64,000 nt of DNA from Vagococcus intermedius (GTDB lineage: Bacteria > Bacillota > Bacilli > Lactobacillales > Vagococcaceae): the NCBI RefSeq assembly GCF_029144185.1, contig NZ_CP110232.1, forward strand, positions 62,001 through 126,000, in the 5' to 3' direction. The translations under genes were made by a program, and so were the position numbers. The notes beneath the pieces are model-generated. The model did no database searches. It was not told the DNA's origin and saw only the letters and a list, made by a program, of their open reading frames with translations. This document shows positions 1 to 6,881 of this stretch, piece by piece (positions within the stretch are counted from its first letter, which is position 1; every line of letters starts with the position of its first letter).

Positions 1-2
1 TT

Positions 3-287
3 ACCCATCTAATGGATGATGTGGCTAATTATGCTGACTATGTAGTAGTTCTTGAAAAAGGAACAGTTGTTAAGCAAGGAGTTCCTAATCAAGTCTTTAA
101 TGATGTTCAATGGTTAAAGAATAAACAATTAGGGATTCCAACTGCGGCTGAATTTGCGCAAAAATTACAAGCCAAAGGATTTGATTTTACTGAATTACCA
201 CTAACTACAAAAGCATTAGCAGAGGTGCTTCAAAAAAAAATTGAAACAGCTGACTCGAGTACACAGGCAGGTGACGAAGAATGTTAG
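3..287 (+). CDS. ecfA2: ECF transporter ATPase EcfA2, C-terminal part (5' end outside window)
   Basis: The reading frame is already open at the window edge and starts inside the H-loop region (THLMDDVANYADYV), which follows Walker B in ABC ATPases. The rest is the C-terminal tail typical of EcfA/CbiO proteins, ending about 95 codons in. With EcfA1 and EcfT it forms the energizing module of group II energy-coupling-factor transporters, which powers several vitamin-binding S components. The stop overlaps the start of ecfT by 7 bp, so the two are translationally coupled. EcfA2 rather than EcfA1 is inferred from its place directly before ecfT. Confidence 0.88.
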   Translation, partial: THLMDDVANYADYVVVLEKGTVVKQGVPNQVFNDVQWLKNKQLGIPTAAEFAQKLQAKGFDFTELPLTTKALAEVLQKKIETADSSTQAGDEEC

Positions 288-1078
288 AAAAATTAATATT
301 TGGTCGCTATATTCCTGGCGATTCGATCATTCATAAATTAGACCCACGTGCGAAATTAATTGCTAGTTTTTATTTTATAGGGATTATCTTTTTATGCAAT
401 AATTGGCAATCCTATTTATTTATGTTTATTTTTACTTTAGGAGCAATTTTGTTATCAAACGTTAGCGTGAGATTCTTCATTCGTGGTGTTAAACCTTTGA
501 TTTGGTTGATTTTATTTACAGTTATTTTACAAGTCCTTTTTACTAAAGGAGGGACGACTTATTTTGAATTTGGGATTATTTCTCTAACTGAATTTGGTTT
601 GATGAATGGGGCGTTTATTTTCAGTCGTTTTGTTTTAATCATTTTTATGTCAACCTTATTAACCCTGACAACGCCACCACTGGCTTTATCTGATGCGATT
701 GAGTATCTATTACGGCCGTTGAAAGTCGTGAAGTTTCCAGCTCATGAGGTGTCATTAATGTTGTCAATTGCTTTGCGATTTGTGCCAACCTTAATGGATG
801 AAACAGAAAAGATTATGAATGCGCAACGTGCCAGAGGAGTTGACTTTGGTGAAGGAAACTTGGCTCAAAAAATGAAAGCAATTGTTCCATTATTAATCCC
901 ATTGTTTGTCAGTAGCTTCAATCGTGCGGAAGATTTAGCCATTGCTATGGAAGCAAGAGGCTATCAAGGTGGCGAAGGTCGTACCAAATATCGTCAATTG
1001 AAATGGGAAAAAAATGATAGCCTAGTTATTCTAACTTTTGCTATTGTGACCGTGATTTTAGTACTGTTACGTTATTAA
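281..1078 (+). CDS. ecfT: ECF transporter transmembrane protein EcfT
   Basis: A 265-residue membrane protein with hydrophobic segments around residues 25-60, 70-90, 105-130 and 245-264. The cytoplasmic region carries two Ala-Arg-Gly coupling motifs (QRARG near 185 and MEARGY near 225), which in this family dock into grooves of the EcfA ATPases. It is the scaffold that links the ATPases to interchangeable S components. Two S components without their own ATPases lie in this window (7821-8429 and 58549-59118) and probably use it. The gene order ending in ecfA2-ecfT-truA-rplM-rpsI is a common Firmicutes arrangement. Confidence 0.95.
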   Translation: MLEKLIFGRYIPGDSIIHKLDPRAKLIASFYFIGIIFLCNNWQSYLFMFIFTLGAILLSNVSVRFFIRGVKPLIWLILFTVILQVLFTKGGTTYFEFGIISLTEFGLMNGAFIFSRFVLIIFMSTLLTLTTPPLALSDAIEYLLRPLKVVKFPAHEVSLMLSIALRFVPTLMDETEKIMNAQRARGVDFGEGNLAQKMKAIVPLLIPLFVSSFNRAEDLAIAMEARGYQGGEGRTKYRQLKWEKNDSLVILTFAIVTVILVLLRY

Positions 1079-1091
1079 TAAAATCAAAGTA

Positions 1092-1123
1092 AGCAGTTCT
1101 CTAATTTAGAGGCTGCTTTTTTA
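1092..1123 (+). terminator. Rho-independent terminator after ecfT
   Basis: The arms AGCAGTTCTCT and AGAGGCTGCT pair around a short loop and run into six or more T residues. It lies between ecfT and truA, so truA may be partly separated from the ECF genes or transcribed by read-through. Confidence 0.75.
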
Positions 1124-1139
1124 TAAGGAGAGAATTATT

Positions 1140-1895
1140 ATGCCAAGATATAAAGCTATTATTGCCTATGATGGGACTAATTATTGTGGATTTCAATCAC
1201 AAGATAATGGTAAGACCGTTCAAGGTGAAATCGAAAGAACCTTAAGCAAATTAAACAATGGAAAAAGAATCATAGTTCATGGATCAGGAAGAACGGATTC
1301 AGGTGTCCATGCTAAGGGACAGGTTATTCATTTTGATTTGGATCATTTTCGAGATGAAGAAAAATTTCGTCATGCTTTGGATACACAATCTGCTGATGAT
1401 ATCGCTGTAAAGTCAGTTGAGATAGTAGATGAAGCCTTTCATGCAAGGTTCAATGCTCAGGGGAAAACTTACCATTATTTAGTCGATTATGGGAAACCGA
1501 AGAGTCCTTTTACACGTTTTTATGCCGCTTTTTATCCCTATGATTTAGATATTAAAAAGATGCAAGAAGCACTTGATAAAGTCGTAGGAACTCATGATTT
1601 TTCGGCTTTTTGTGCAACGGGTACAAGTATTGAAAATAAAGTTAGAACTATTTATGAGGCAAAAGTGGAAGAAATTGGACAAGACCAATTAAGATTTACC
1701 TTTAGAGGCAATGGGTTTTTATACAAAATGGTGAGGATTTTAGTAGGGACAATGCTTAAAGTAGGTAATAATCGCTTGCCAGTTTCAGAAATTGATACGA
1801 TCCTTGCAAGTCATAATCGAAATTTAGCAGGACCTACAGCTCATCCGGAAGGTCTATATTTGATGGAAGTTTATTATGAGGATAGTAAAAAATAA
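1140..1895 (+). CDS. truA: tRNA pseudouridine(38-40) synthase TruA
   Basis: A 251-residue protein that converts uridines 38-40 of the tRNA anticodon stem-loop to pseudouridine. The catalytic Asp is in the signature GSGRTDSGVHA near residue 50, and the C-terminal half has the family's FLYKMVRILVGT segment. Length matches family norms. An AGGAGAG Shine-Dalgarno sits just upstream of the ATG. It lies 17 bp beyond the ecfT terminator and before the L13-S9 operon, its usual neighbour in Firmicutes. Confidence 0.96.
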   Translation: MPRYKAIIAYDGTNYCGFQSQDNGKTVQGEIERTLSKLNNGKRIIVHGSGRTDSGVHAKGQVIHFDLDHFRDEEKFRHALDTQSADDIAVKSVEIVDEAFHARFNAQGKTYHYLVDYGKPKSPFTRFYAAFYPYDLDIKKMQEALDKVVGTHDFSAFCATGTSIENKVRTIYEAKVEEIGQDQLRFTFRGNGFLYKMVRILVGTMLKVGNNRLPVSEIDTILASHNRNLAGPTAHPEGLYLMEVYYEDSKK

Positions 1896-1924
1896 AAAAC
1901 ATCAGAATTTATAACATGATTTTG

Positions 1925-1953
1925 TTGACATTAAATCTATTTAAGGCTATCAT
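1925..1953 (+). promoter_or_regulatory. Sigma-A promoter of rplM-rpsI
   Basis: TTGACA (1925-1930), 17-bp spacer, TATCAT (1948-1953). This is a near-consensus vegetative promoter placed so that transcription begins just before the L13 leader region. Confidence 0.85.
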
Positions 1954-1958
1954 GGTAA

Positions 1959-2026
1959 GTGGTATTGTTTGCCCCACGATGAGCCCCGGAAACTTATTGT
2001 GTCAAACATCACAGACTTATTAAATT
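1959..2026 (+). ncRNA. L13 leader (ribosomal protein autoregulatory 5' UTR)
   Basis: The untranslated leader between promoter and rplM can fold with GTG (1959-1961) pairing CAC (2010-2012) and TGTTTG (1966-1971) pairing CAAACA (2003-2008), closing a structured domain. An L13 leader motif at this position is established for low-GC Gram-positive rplM-rpsI operons, where L13 is thought to repress its own mRNA. Assignment rests on position plus the visible pairing; a covariance-model search was not possible. Confidence 0.65.
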
Positions 2027-2040
2027 GGAGGAAAACAAAC

Positions 2041-2484
2041 GTGCGTACAACATATATGGCCAAAACTGGCGAAGTAGAACGTAAATGGTATGTAGTAGAC
2101 GCTACAGACGTACCTATGGGTCGTCTTTCAGCAGTAGTAGCATCTATCCTACGTGGTAAAAATAAACCAACATTCACACCTCATGTGGATACTGGTGATT
2201 TCGTAATCGTAATCAATGCAGACAAAATTAAATTAACAGGTAACAAAGCAAGTGACAAAATGTACTACCGTCACAGTATGTACCCAGGTGGTTTAAAATC
2301 AGTTTCAGCTGGCGAATTACGTGATAAAAATTCACGTCGCTTAATCGAAACTTCTGTAAAAGGAATGCTTCCTAAAAATACTTTAGGTCGTAAACAATTA
2401 TCTAAATTACATGTGTATGGTGGCGAAGAGCATTCTCATCAAGCACAACAACCTGAAGTATTAGATATCACTAACTTAATTTAA
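2041..2484 (+). CDS. rplM: 50S ribosomal protein L13
   Basis: 147 residues starting [20 protein letters not shown] and ending [11 protein letters not shown], the usual L13 ends. The GTG start is chosen because GGAGG (2027-2031) lies nine bases before it; an in-frame ATG at 1969 falls inside the leader RNA and has no ribosome-binding site. L13 is an early assembly protein of the large subunit. Its stop codon abuts the Shine-Dalgarno of rpsI, so the two are co-translated. Confidence 0.97.
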   Translation: MRTTYMAKTGEVERKWYVVDATDVPMGRLSAVVASILRGKNKPTFTPHVDTGDFVIVINADKIKLTGNKASDKMYYRHSMYPGGLKSVSAGELRDKNSRRLIETSVKGMLPKNTLGRKQLSKLHVYGGEEHSHQAQQPEVLDITNLI

Positions 2485-2497
2485 GGAGGGAATTTCA

Positions 2498-2890
2498 TTG
2501 GCTAAAGTACAATATATCGGCACAGGCCGTCGTAAAAACTCTGTAGCTCGCGTTCGTTTAATGCCAGGTACAGGTAAAATCGTTATGAACAACAAAACAA
2601 TCGAAGAATATATCCCACACGCTGACTTACGTAAAGTAATCAACCAACCTTTCGCTGCAACTGCAACTGAAGGCATGTATGATGTTTTCGTAAACGTTAA
2701 TGGTGGAGGATACTCTGGTCAATCTGGAGCAACTCGTCACGGTATCGCTCGTGCGTTGTTAGAAGTAGATCCAGATTTCCGTAGCGCTCTTAAAACTCAA
2801 GGGTTACTTACTCGTGACTCACGTATGGTTGAACGTAAAAAACCAGGTCTTAAGAAAGCTCGTAAAGCTTCACAATTCTCAAAACGTTAA
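2498..2890 (+). CDS. rpsI: 30S ribosomal protein S9
   Basis: 130 residues beginning [20 protein letters not shown] and ending in the basic tail [12 protein letters not shown] that reaches the P-site tRNA. It starts at a TTG codon, eight bases after GGAGGG (2485-2490), a rarer start but the only one that gives the full conserved N-terminus. It is second in the rplM-rpsI operon, which ends at the hairpin at 2912-2947. Confidence 0.97.
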   Translation: MAKVQYIGTGRRKNSVARVRLMPGTGKIVMNNKTIEEYIPHADLRKVINQPFAATATEGMYDVFVNVNGGGYSGQSGATRHGIARALLEVDPDFRSALKTQGLLTRDSRMVERKKPGLKKARKASQFSKR

Positions 2891-2911
2891 TATTTTTATA
2901 TCAACGATTCG

Positions 2912-2947
2912 GACGTTTCACAACTTTGTTTGTGGAACGTCTTTTTT
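2912..2947 (+). terminator. Terminator of rplM-rpsI
   Basis: A 12-bp stem, GACGTTTCACAA with TTGTGGAACGTC, around a CTTTG-type loop, followed by a T run. Confidence 0.9.
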
Positions 2948-2997
2948 ATTAAAAAAATAGGTATGATTTATGGTTATATCTCAAAGGTGGAGAAAAA

Positions 2998-3123
2998 ATG
3001 AAAGCTAAAGAAAAAATGTTAGAAGTTATCAAAAATAAACAATCAGGTGGGCGCGTAAAGAAAATGGATGCTCCTAAAAATGATCGTAAAAATATGCGCA
3101 AAGGGCCAAAAATTTTTAATTAA
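2998..3123 (+). CDS. Small basic protein, 41 aa, function unknown
   Basis: The ORF begins MKAKEKMLEVIKNKQ and ends RKGPKIFN. It is strongly basic with no membrane segment or cysteine. Support for it being real: a GGTGGAG ribosome-binding site at 2986-2992, a TATGAT -10-like box at 2962-2967, and its own terminator hairpin at 3164-3193, so it sits as a monocistronic unit between two terminators. I do not recognise the family. The alternative is a chance ORF in an intergenic region. Size and charge would suit a nucleic-acid or ribosome-associated peptide, but that is a guess. Confidence 0.55.
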   Translation: MKAKEKMLEVIKNKQSGGRVKKMDAPKNDRKNMRKGPKIFN

Positions 3124-3163
3124 AAAGACTTGTAAGTTAAAGATAGTCCAGTGATGTATGAAG

Positions 3164-3193
3164 CACCTATCAGTGAAGATGAGGTGTTTTTTT
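3164..3193 (+). terminator. Terminator after the 41-aa ORF
   Basis: CACCTATC pairs with GATGAGGTG with one bulge, followed by eight T residues. It faces the minus-strand terminator at 3516-3544, leaving a transcriptionally quiet gap between them. Confidence 0.7.
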
Positions 3194-3219
3194 ATCGCTC
3201 TGCGGGATCCTCTATAGAT

Positions 3220-3459
3220 TGTGGACAAGTTTAGAGAATAAAAATTTGTTAGCCTGATATTATAGTACCTATCTTTGATTTGGATAACTGTGTACAATTG
3301 TCAAATTAGCGTTTAAAAGTTATTAACAAGGGGTAACTTTTAAATAGGCAGTAATTTTTGTGGATAACAAATTCTAATCAATATTTAGAAGGCTGTGGAT
3401 AAAGTACTAAGGGTCTTAAAAAGAGATCTAAGCATAAAAGAAAGTTGATATGTGGATAA
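3220..3459 (+). other. Cluster of DnaA boxes in a gene-free gap
   Basis: Three perfect matches to the DnaA box TGTGGATAA (complement TTATCCACA) lie at 3359-3367, 3394-3402 and 3451-3459. One-mismatch copies are at 3220-3228 (TGTGGACAA) and 3279-3287 (TTTGGATAA), and a weaker one at 3289-3297. All face the same way. The stretch 3194-3515 holds no supported gene and lies between converging terminators. This is the pattern of a DnaA-binding or titration locus; binding itself is inferred. Confidence 0.7.
3312..3344. repeat. Perfect 11-bp inverted repeat inside the DnaA-box cluster
   Basis: TTTAAAAGTTA (3312-3322) and TAACTTTTAAA (3334-3344) are exact reverse complements separated by 11 bp. There is no T run after it, so it is not a canonical terminator. 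GCGTTTAAAAG recurs directly at about 3480. It could be a protein site or an extrudable AT-rich element. Confidence 0.6.
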
Positions 3460-3515
3460 GTCTTGAATAATGTTTTATCGCGTTTAAAAGACAGTTTATA
3501 GTTAAATTTTTGTAA

Positions 3516-3544
3516 TAAAAAAACACCCTAACGGGTGTTTTTTT
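3516..3544. terminator. Terminator downstream of crr (bidirectional shape)
   Basis: The stem ACACCC/GGGTGT with a TAAC-type loop is flanked by A residues on the left and T residues on the right, so it can stop transcription from the minus-strand PTS operon and also from the plus strand. Confidence 0.85.
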
Positions 3545-4028
3545 ATTTTGTCACATCGATAGCGATAACTTCTTGGTTTGCTTTAACAGGTCCTTCAGTA
3601 ACTGTAGGCATATCTTTTACTAGATCCATGTTTGTAATAGCGATAACGATTGTTGAGGTTGTATTTGTTTTTTCTAACTCAGCTAAGTCCATTGTCGCTA
3701 ATTTAGTTTCAGGTGTCACTTTTTGACCTTCTTTAACAAAAACTTCAAAAGGAGCACCGTTTAATTCAACAGTATCGATTCCCATATGAACTAATATTTC
3801 TAAACCATTGTCTGTTGTCATTGTGACAGCGTGTTTTGTAGGGAAGACACTTACGATTGTTCCAGCAACTGGTGAGTAAACATCGTTACTAGTTGGTTGA
3901 ACGCCGTAGCCATCACCTAACATTTTTTCTGAGAAGACGTTGTCTTCAACTTTGTTGATTGGAATTAGGTTACCATCTGCAACAGCATGGAAACTTGTTT
4001 TTTTATTTTTCTTTAAAAAGTTAAACAT
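3543..4028 (-). CDS. crr: PTS glucose-type EIIA component
   Basis: 161 residues of the EIIA-Glc fold. The phosphorylated His81 lies in ILVHMGIDT, and the accessory His66 in PTKHAV. It takes phosphate from HPr and passes it to EIIB. It stands alone rather than fused, and is last in the minus-strand order glcT-ptsG-crr. The 58-bp gap after ptsG can form an imperfect hairpin and contains GGAGG before the ATG. It probably serves the EIICB protein next door, and might serve other EIIA-less permeases. Confidence 0.92.
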   Translation of the reverse strand: MFNFLKKNKKTSFHAVADGNLIPINKVEDNVFSEKMLGDGYGVQPTSNDVYSPVAGTIVSVFPTKHAVTMTTDNGLEILVHMGIDTVELNGAPFEVFVKEGQKVTPETKLATMDLAELEKTNTTSTIVIAITNMDLVKDMPTVTEGPVKANQEVIAIDVTK

Positions 4029-4086
4029 GTTAAATCCTCCAATAATTAGTGATATAGTAGCTTTTTAGCTTATCACACAGTATACA

Positions 4087-5538
4087 CTATTTTTTTAATT
4101 TTGACATTTCGTCGGCAACAAATTGAACTTCTGTTCCAACGATGACTTGAATATTTTTATCATCAATTTTTTTAACGCCAGGAACATTTGTTGCTTTTAT
4201 TTTAGCTTCATCAACTTTAGACATATCTTCAACAACTAAACGTAAACGAGTTGTACAATTATCTATGGAAGTAATATTATCACTACCGCCTAAGCCTTCA
4301 ATAATTTGTGTAGCCATTCCGGTAAATTTATTACCACCTTCTGGAACGCCTACTACATCAGTTGCCTCAACGGTAACTTTTTCACGTCCAGGTGTCATTA
4401 AGTTGAATTTTTTAATCATAAAGTCAAATAAGAAGAAGTAGATAAGTGCAAAGACTAGACCTTGTAATAGTAACATAAAGGGTTTGTTTGCAAGGGGTAA
4501 ACGAGAACTTAGGATAAAGTCAACGAAACCAGCACTAAAAGCAAAACCAGCAGTCCAATGCATGAATGCTGCAAAAGCAACTGAGATCCCCATTAAGACG
4601 GCATGAGTAAAGTATAACATTGGTGCAACGAACATAAATGAGAACTCAAGAGGTTCTGTTACGCCTGTAAAGAAAGCGGCAAAACCAGCTGCCAGCATTA
4701 ATGAGGCTGTCGCTGTTTTGTTTTCAGGAAGTGCGTTACGATAAATAGCATAAGCTCCTGCTGGTAAACCAAACATCATAATTGGGAAGAAACCAGCTTG
4801 GTACATACCAGTAACCCCTTTTTCACCAGTACTTGCCCAGAAATTACCAATATCATTGATACCTGCAACATCAAACCAAAATACTGAGTTTAAAGCGTGG
4901 TGTAAACCAGTTGGAATTAATAGACGGTTAAAGAATCCATATAAGCCGGCGCCAACAGCCCCTAAACTTGAAATACCCGTTCCGAATGAAACCAATCCAG
5001 CGTAAACAACTGGCCAAACAAATAATAATATTAATGAAATAACTAACATTGCTAAAGCTGACATAATTGGTACTAGACGCTTACCACTAAAGAAAGAAAG
5101 TGCCATAGGCAATTGGACTTTACTAAAGCGATTGTACATTGTTGCAGCAACTAGACCTGAGATGATCCCAATAAAAGCATTGTCAATTTTTGAAAAAGCA
5201 GCATTGACTTCTTCGACAGGAATACCTTGCATTTGGCCAACAACAGCGGATGATAACAGTGTTGTCACAACCAAAAAGGCTACTAGTCCACTAAGAGCGG
5301 CTGCGCCATCTTTATCTTTTGACATTCCAAGTGACAAACCGACAGCAAATAAGATAGGTAAATGATCAATAATTGCACCACCAGCTTTTACTAAGAATAC
5401 CGCAATAAAGTTAGGATCTCCTCCTTGCATAATTTGTGGGTCAATCCAATATCCGATACCCATTAAAATAGCTGCAGCAGGTAACACTGCTACGGGTAGC
5501 ATCAATGAACGTCCCATACGTTGTAAATATGTCTTCAT
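4087..5538 (-). CDS. ptsG: PTS glucose-family EIICB permease
   Basis: A 483-residue protein: EIIC membrane domain to about residue 390 with around ten hydrophobic segments, then a linker and an EIIB domain whose phosphorylated Cys428 is in SIDNCTTRLR. It imports and phosphorylates a hexose, most likely glucose, given the flanking glcT and crr; N-acetylglucosamine cannot be excluded from sequence alone. The ATG at 5538 is chosen because GGAGG lies ten bases upstream and MKTYLQRMGRSLMLP matches family N-termini; the longer frame from 5583 lacks a ribosome-binding site. The EIIA domain is separate (crr). Confidence 0.92.
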   Translation of the reverse strand: MKTYLQRMGRSLMLPVAVLPAAAILMGIGYWIDPQIMQGGDPNFIAVFLVKAGGAIIDHLPILFAVGLSLGMSKDKDGAAALSGLVAFLVVTTLLSSAVVGQMQGIPVEEVNAAFSKIDNAFIGIISGLVAATMYNRFSKVQLPMALSFFSGKRLVPIMSALAMLVISLILLFVWPVVYAGLVSFGTGISSLGAVGAGLYGFFNRLLIPTGLHHALNSVFWFDVAGINDIGNFWASTGEKGVTGMYQAGFFPIMMFGLPAGAYAIYRNALPENKTATASLMLAAGFAAFFTGVTEPLEFSFMFVAPMLYFTHAVLMGISVAFAAFMHWTAGFAFSAGFVDFILSSRLPLANKPFMLLLQGLVFALIYFFLFDFMIKKFNLMTPGREKVTVEATDVVGVPEGGNKFTGMATQIIEGLGGSDNITSIDNCTTRLRLVVEDMSKVDEAKIKATNVPGVKKIDDKNIQVIVGTEVQFVADEMSKLKK

Positions 5539-5598
5539 TGTATAAAACCTCCAAAAAATTTTATTTATATCTAAACATGTCAAGCATGTTCAAATTAA

Positions 5599-6444
5599 CT
5601 AAGAGTGTTGCTGTAGGAGCTGATCTGACAGACGTTCGATATGAAGGGTAATATAGCCCAATTCTTCACTAGGAATGATTAAACCGTAGTTAACTTGGGC
5701 CATCTTAGCAATTTTTTCAGCAATTTTATAGCTGCGTTGATATTTAGTTTTGACAAGCTGAAAGACATCATCATCCATTGAATGAAATTTACTTTGATAG
5801 ATACGCTCGACTACATAGCGCAAGTGTAAGACTAAACGAGAATAGTTGAGCCCCATGTTCATATCAGTAAAATTCACTTCCAATTCATCCGCGATGACCT
5901 CGACCATTGAGGAGATGATTGTCACTTCACGAATACTCTTTTTCGTTGAAGCTTGTCCAGAAAGGGCACTATGAAAATGAATGGCAATATAAGCTGCTTC
6001 ATCAATCGTAAAGTCTTGTGAAAAGCGCTCGCGTAAATAAGTAATCGCCCACTCTGCTGCTCGAAACTCTTCAGGATATAAAATCTGTATTTCATTGAGT
6101 AGTTTGTTTCGAATAACAATGCCATCTTTGATACGGTCACTGGCAAAGGCAATATGGTCTGCCAAAATGGAGTGGATATGTTCATTAAATTCTGTTTGCA
6201 ACATTTTTTCAGCCGCTTCAATAATTTCTTCAGAGGCAATAAAGAATTCCGGATCAATATTTTGGAATAATTGTTGCATCTTATTTTGAGTATCTGCAGC
6301 TAAATATTCATGCTCTACTTCGTGTCGAGGGACAAGATCATTTTTTTTCTTATTAAAGCCAATCCCTTTTCCTGTAACGATTTTTTGTGAGTCGTTATCT
6401 GAAACCATTACAGCATTTTGATTAAATACTTTGATAATTTTCAT
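5599..6444 (-). CDS. glcT: BglG/LicT-family transcription antiterminator (GlcT-like)
   Basis: 281 residues: an N-terminal RNA-binding CAT domain (about 1-55, starting MKIIKVFNQNAVMV), PRD1 (about 70-170, with conserved His97 and His156) and PRD2 (about 180-275). PTS-dependent phosphorylation of PRD histidines controls dimerisation, and the active dimer binds a ribonucleic antiterminator (RAT) to prevent hairpin termination. GGAGG lies before the ATG. It is the first gene of the operon with ptsG and crr, and its own leader carries the RAT and terminator (6467-6544), so it appears to control its own synthesis together with the permease. Confidence 0.92.
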   Translation of the reverse strand: MKIIKVFNQNAVMVSDNDSQKIVTGKGIGFNKKKNDLVPRHEVEHEYLAADTQNKMQQLFQNIDPEFFIASEEIIEAAEKMLQTEFNEHIHSILADHIAFASDRIKDGIVIRNKLLNEIQILYPEEFRAAEWAITYLRERFSQDFTIDEAAYIAIHFHSALSGQASTKKSIREVTIISSMVEVIADELEVNFTDMNMGLNYSRLVLHLRYVVERIYQSKFHSMDDDVFQLVKTKYQRSYKIAEKIAKMAQVNYGLIIPSEELGYITLHIERLSDQLLQQHS

Positions 6445-6466
6445 GATGTCCTCCTTTTTGACTAAT

Positions 6467-6522
6467 TAAAAATAGACATGGAAAAGAAAGGTCCTCTAAA
6501 GTAGGGGATCTTCTTTTCCATG
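6467..6522 (-). terminator. Leader terminator of the glcT operon
   Basis: On the minus strand a long hairpin with outer arms CATGGAAAAGAA and TTCTTTTCCATG (plus-strand 6477-6488 and 6511-6522) and a paired inner part is followed by a U-rich CUAUUUUU. Its upstream arm overlaps the end of the RAT-like sequence, the classic mutually exclusive design. Confidence 0.75.
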
Positions 6523-6544
6523 CCTAGTATTATCTAGTCACATG
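6518..6544 (-). promoter_or_regulatory. RAT-like antiterminator site for GlcT
   Basis: Read on the minus strand, GTGACTAG, a short AT loop, then CTAGGCATGG. The CTAG arms pair, and the CTAGGCATG end resembles GlcT targets in other Firmicutes. It lies about 17 nt after the predicted transcription start and overlaps the terminator stem by 5 nt. Confidence 0.65.
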
Positions 6545-6567
6545 AATTGCTATCAATATTATCTAGT

Positions 6568-6576
6568 ATTATAGCA
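6568..6576 (-). promoter_or_regulatory. Extended -10 promoter of the glcT operon
   Basis: The minus strand reads TGCTATAAT, a perfect -10 (plus-strand 6568-6573) with the extended TG element. No strong -35 lies at ideal spacing; TTGACC is about 23 bp upstream. Confidence 0.65.
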
Positions 6577-6639
6577 TAGGGAATTACTTAAATAAAGGTC
6601 AAAATAAGTAATTGACAATAAAACGTCTCAAACTCAACT

Positions 6640-6754
6640 TGTGGATAACCCTGTGGATATGTGTATAAGTTTATGTTAACATATTAATTGTGCACATTTT
6701 TGAGAGAGAATGAGAAAGTATTTAAAAGAATCTATGTGGAAAAAGTGTGGACAC
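6640..6754 (+). other. Second cluster of DnaA-box-like sites between glcT and murB
   Basis: One perfect TGTGGATAA at 6640-6648 is followed by one-mismatch sites at 6652-6660 (TGTGGATAT), 6660-6668 (TGTGTATAA) and 6735-6743 (TGTGGAAAA), plus a weaker one at 6746-6754. The first three start only 12 and 8 bp apart, all in the same orientation. The stretch 6445-6881 holds no gene; besides this cluster it contains the glcT leader and promoter and an inverted repeat before murB. Confidence 0.6.
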
Positions 6755-6767
6755 TAGTAAAATTATT

Positions 6768-6803
6768 TTTAGTAAATGGACACGAATATCTGTATTTACT
6801 AAA
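6768..6803. repeat. 10-bp inverted repeat upstream of murB
   Basis: TTTAGTAAAT (6768-6777) and ATTTACTAAA (6794-6803) are exact reverse complements 16 bp apart, roughly 80 bp before the murB start. Possible operator; no cognate regulator is known. Confidence 0.5.
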
Positions 6804-6881
6804 TATCATAATGTGCTACTAGTCACAAGTAAAGGTCCGTGCTAAAATAAATAAAACGAGACAAGGAAAGGAACTGTTATT

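Noticed and set aside
3043-3297. A minus-strand 84-codon ORF overlapping the small-ORF terminator and DnaA-box gap
   Set aside because: No ribosome-binding site, it crosses a terminator hairpin, and composition looks non-coding.
3194-3515. The DnaA-box cluster as the chromosomal origin oriC
   Set aside because: dnaA, dnaN, rpmH and other usual oriC neighbours are absent, and no clear DnaA-trio or unwinding element is seen, so a secondary DnaA locus is the safer reading.
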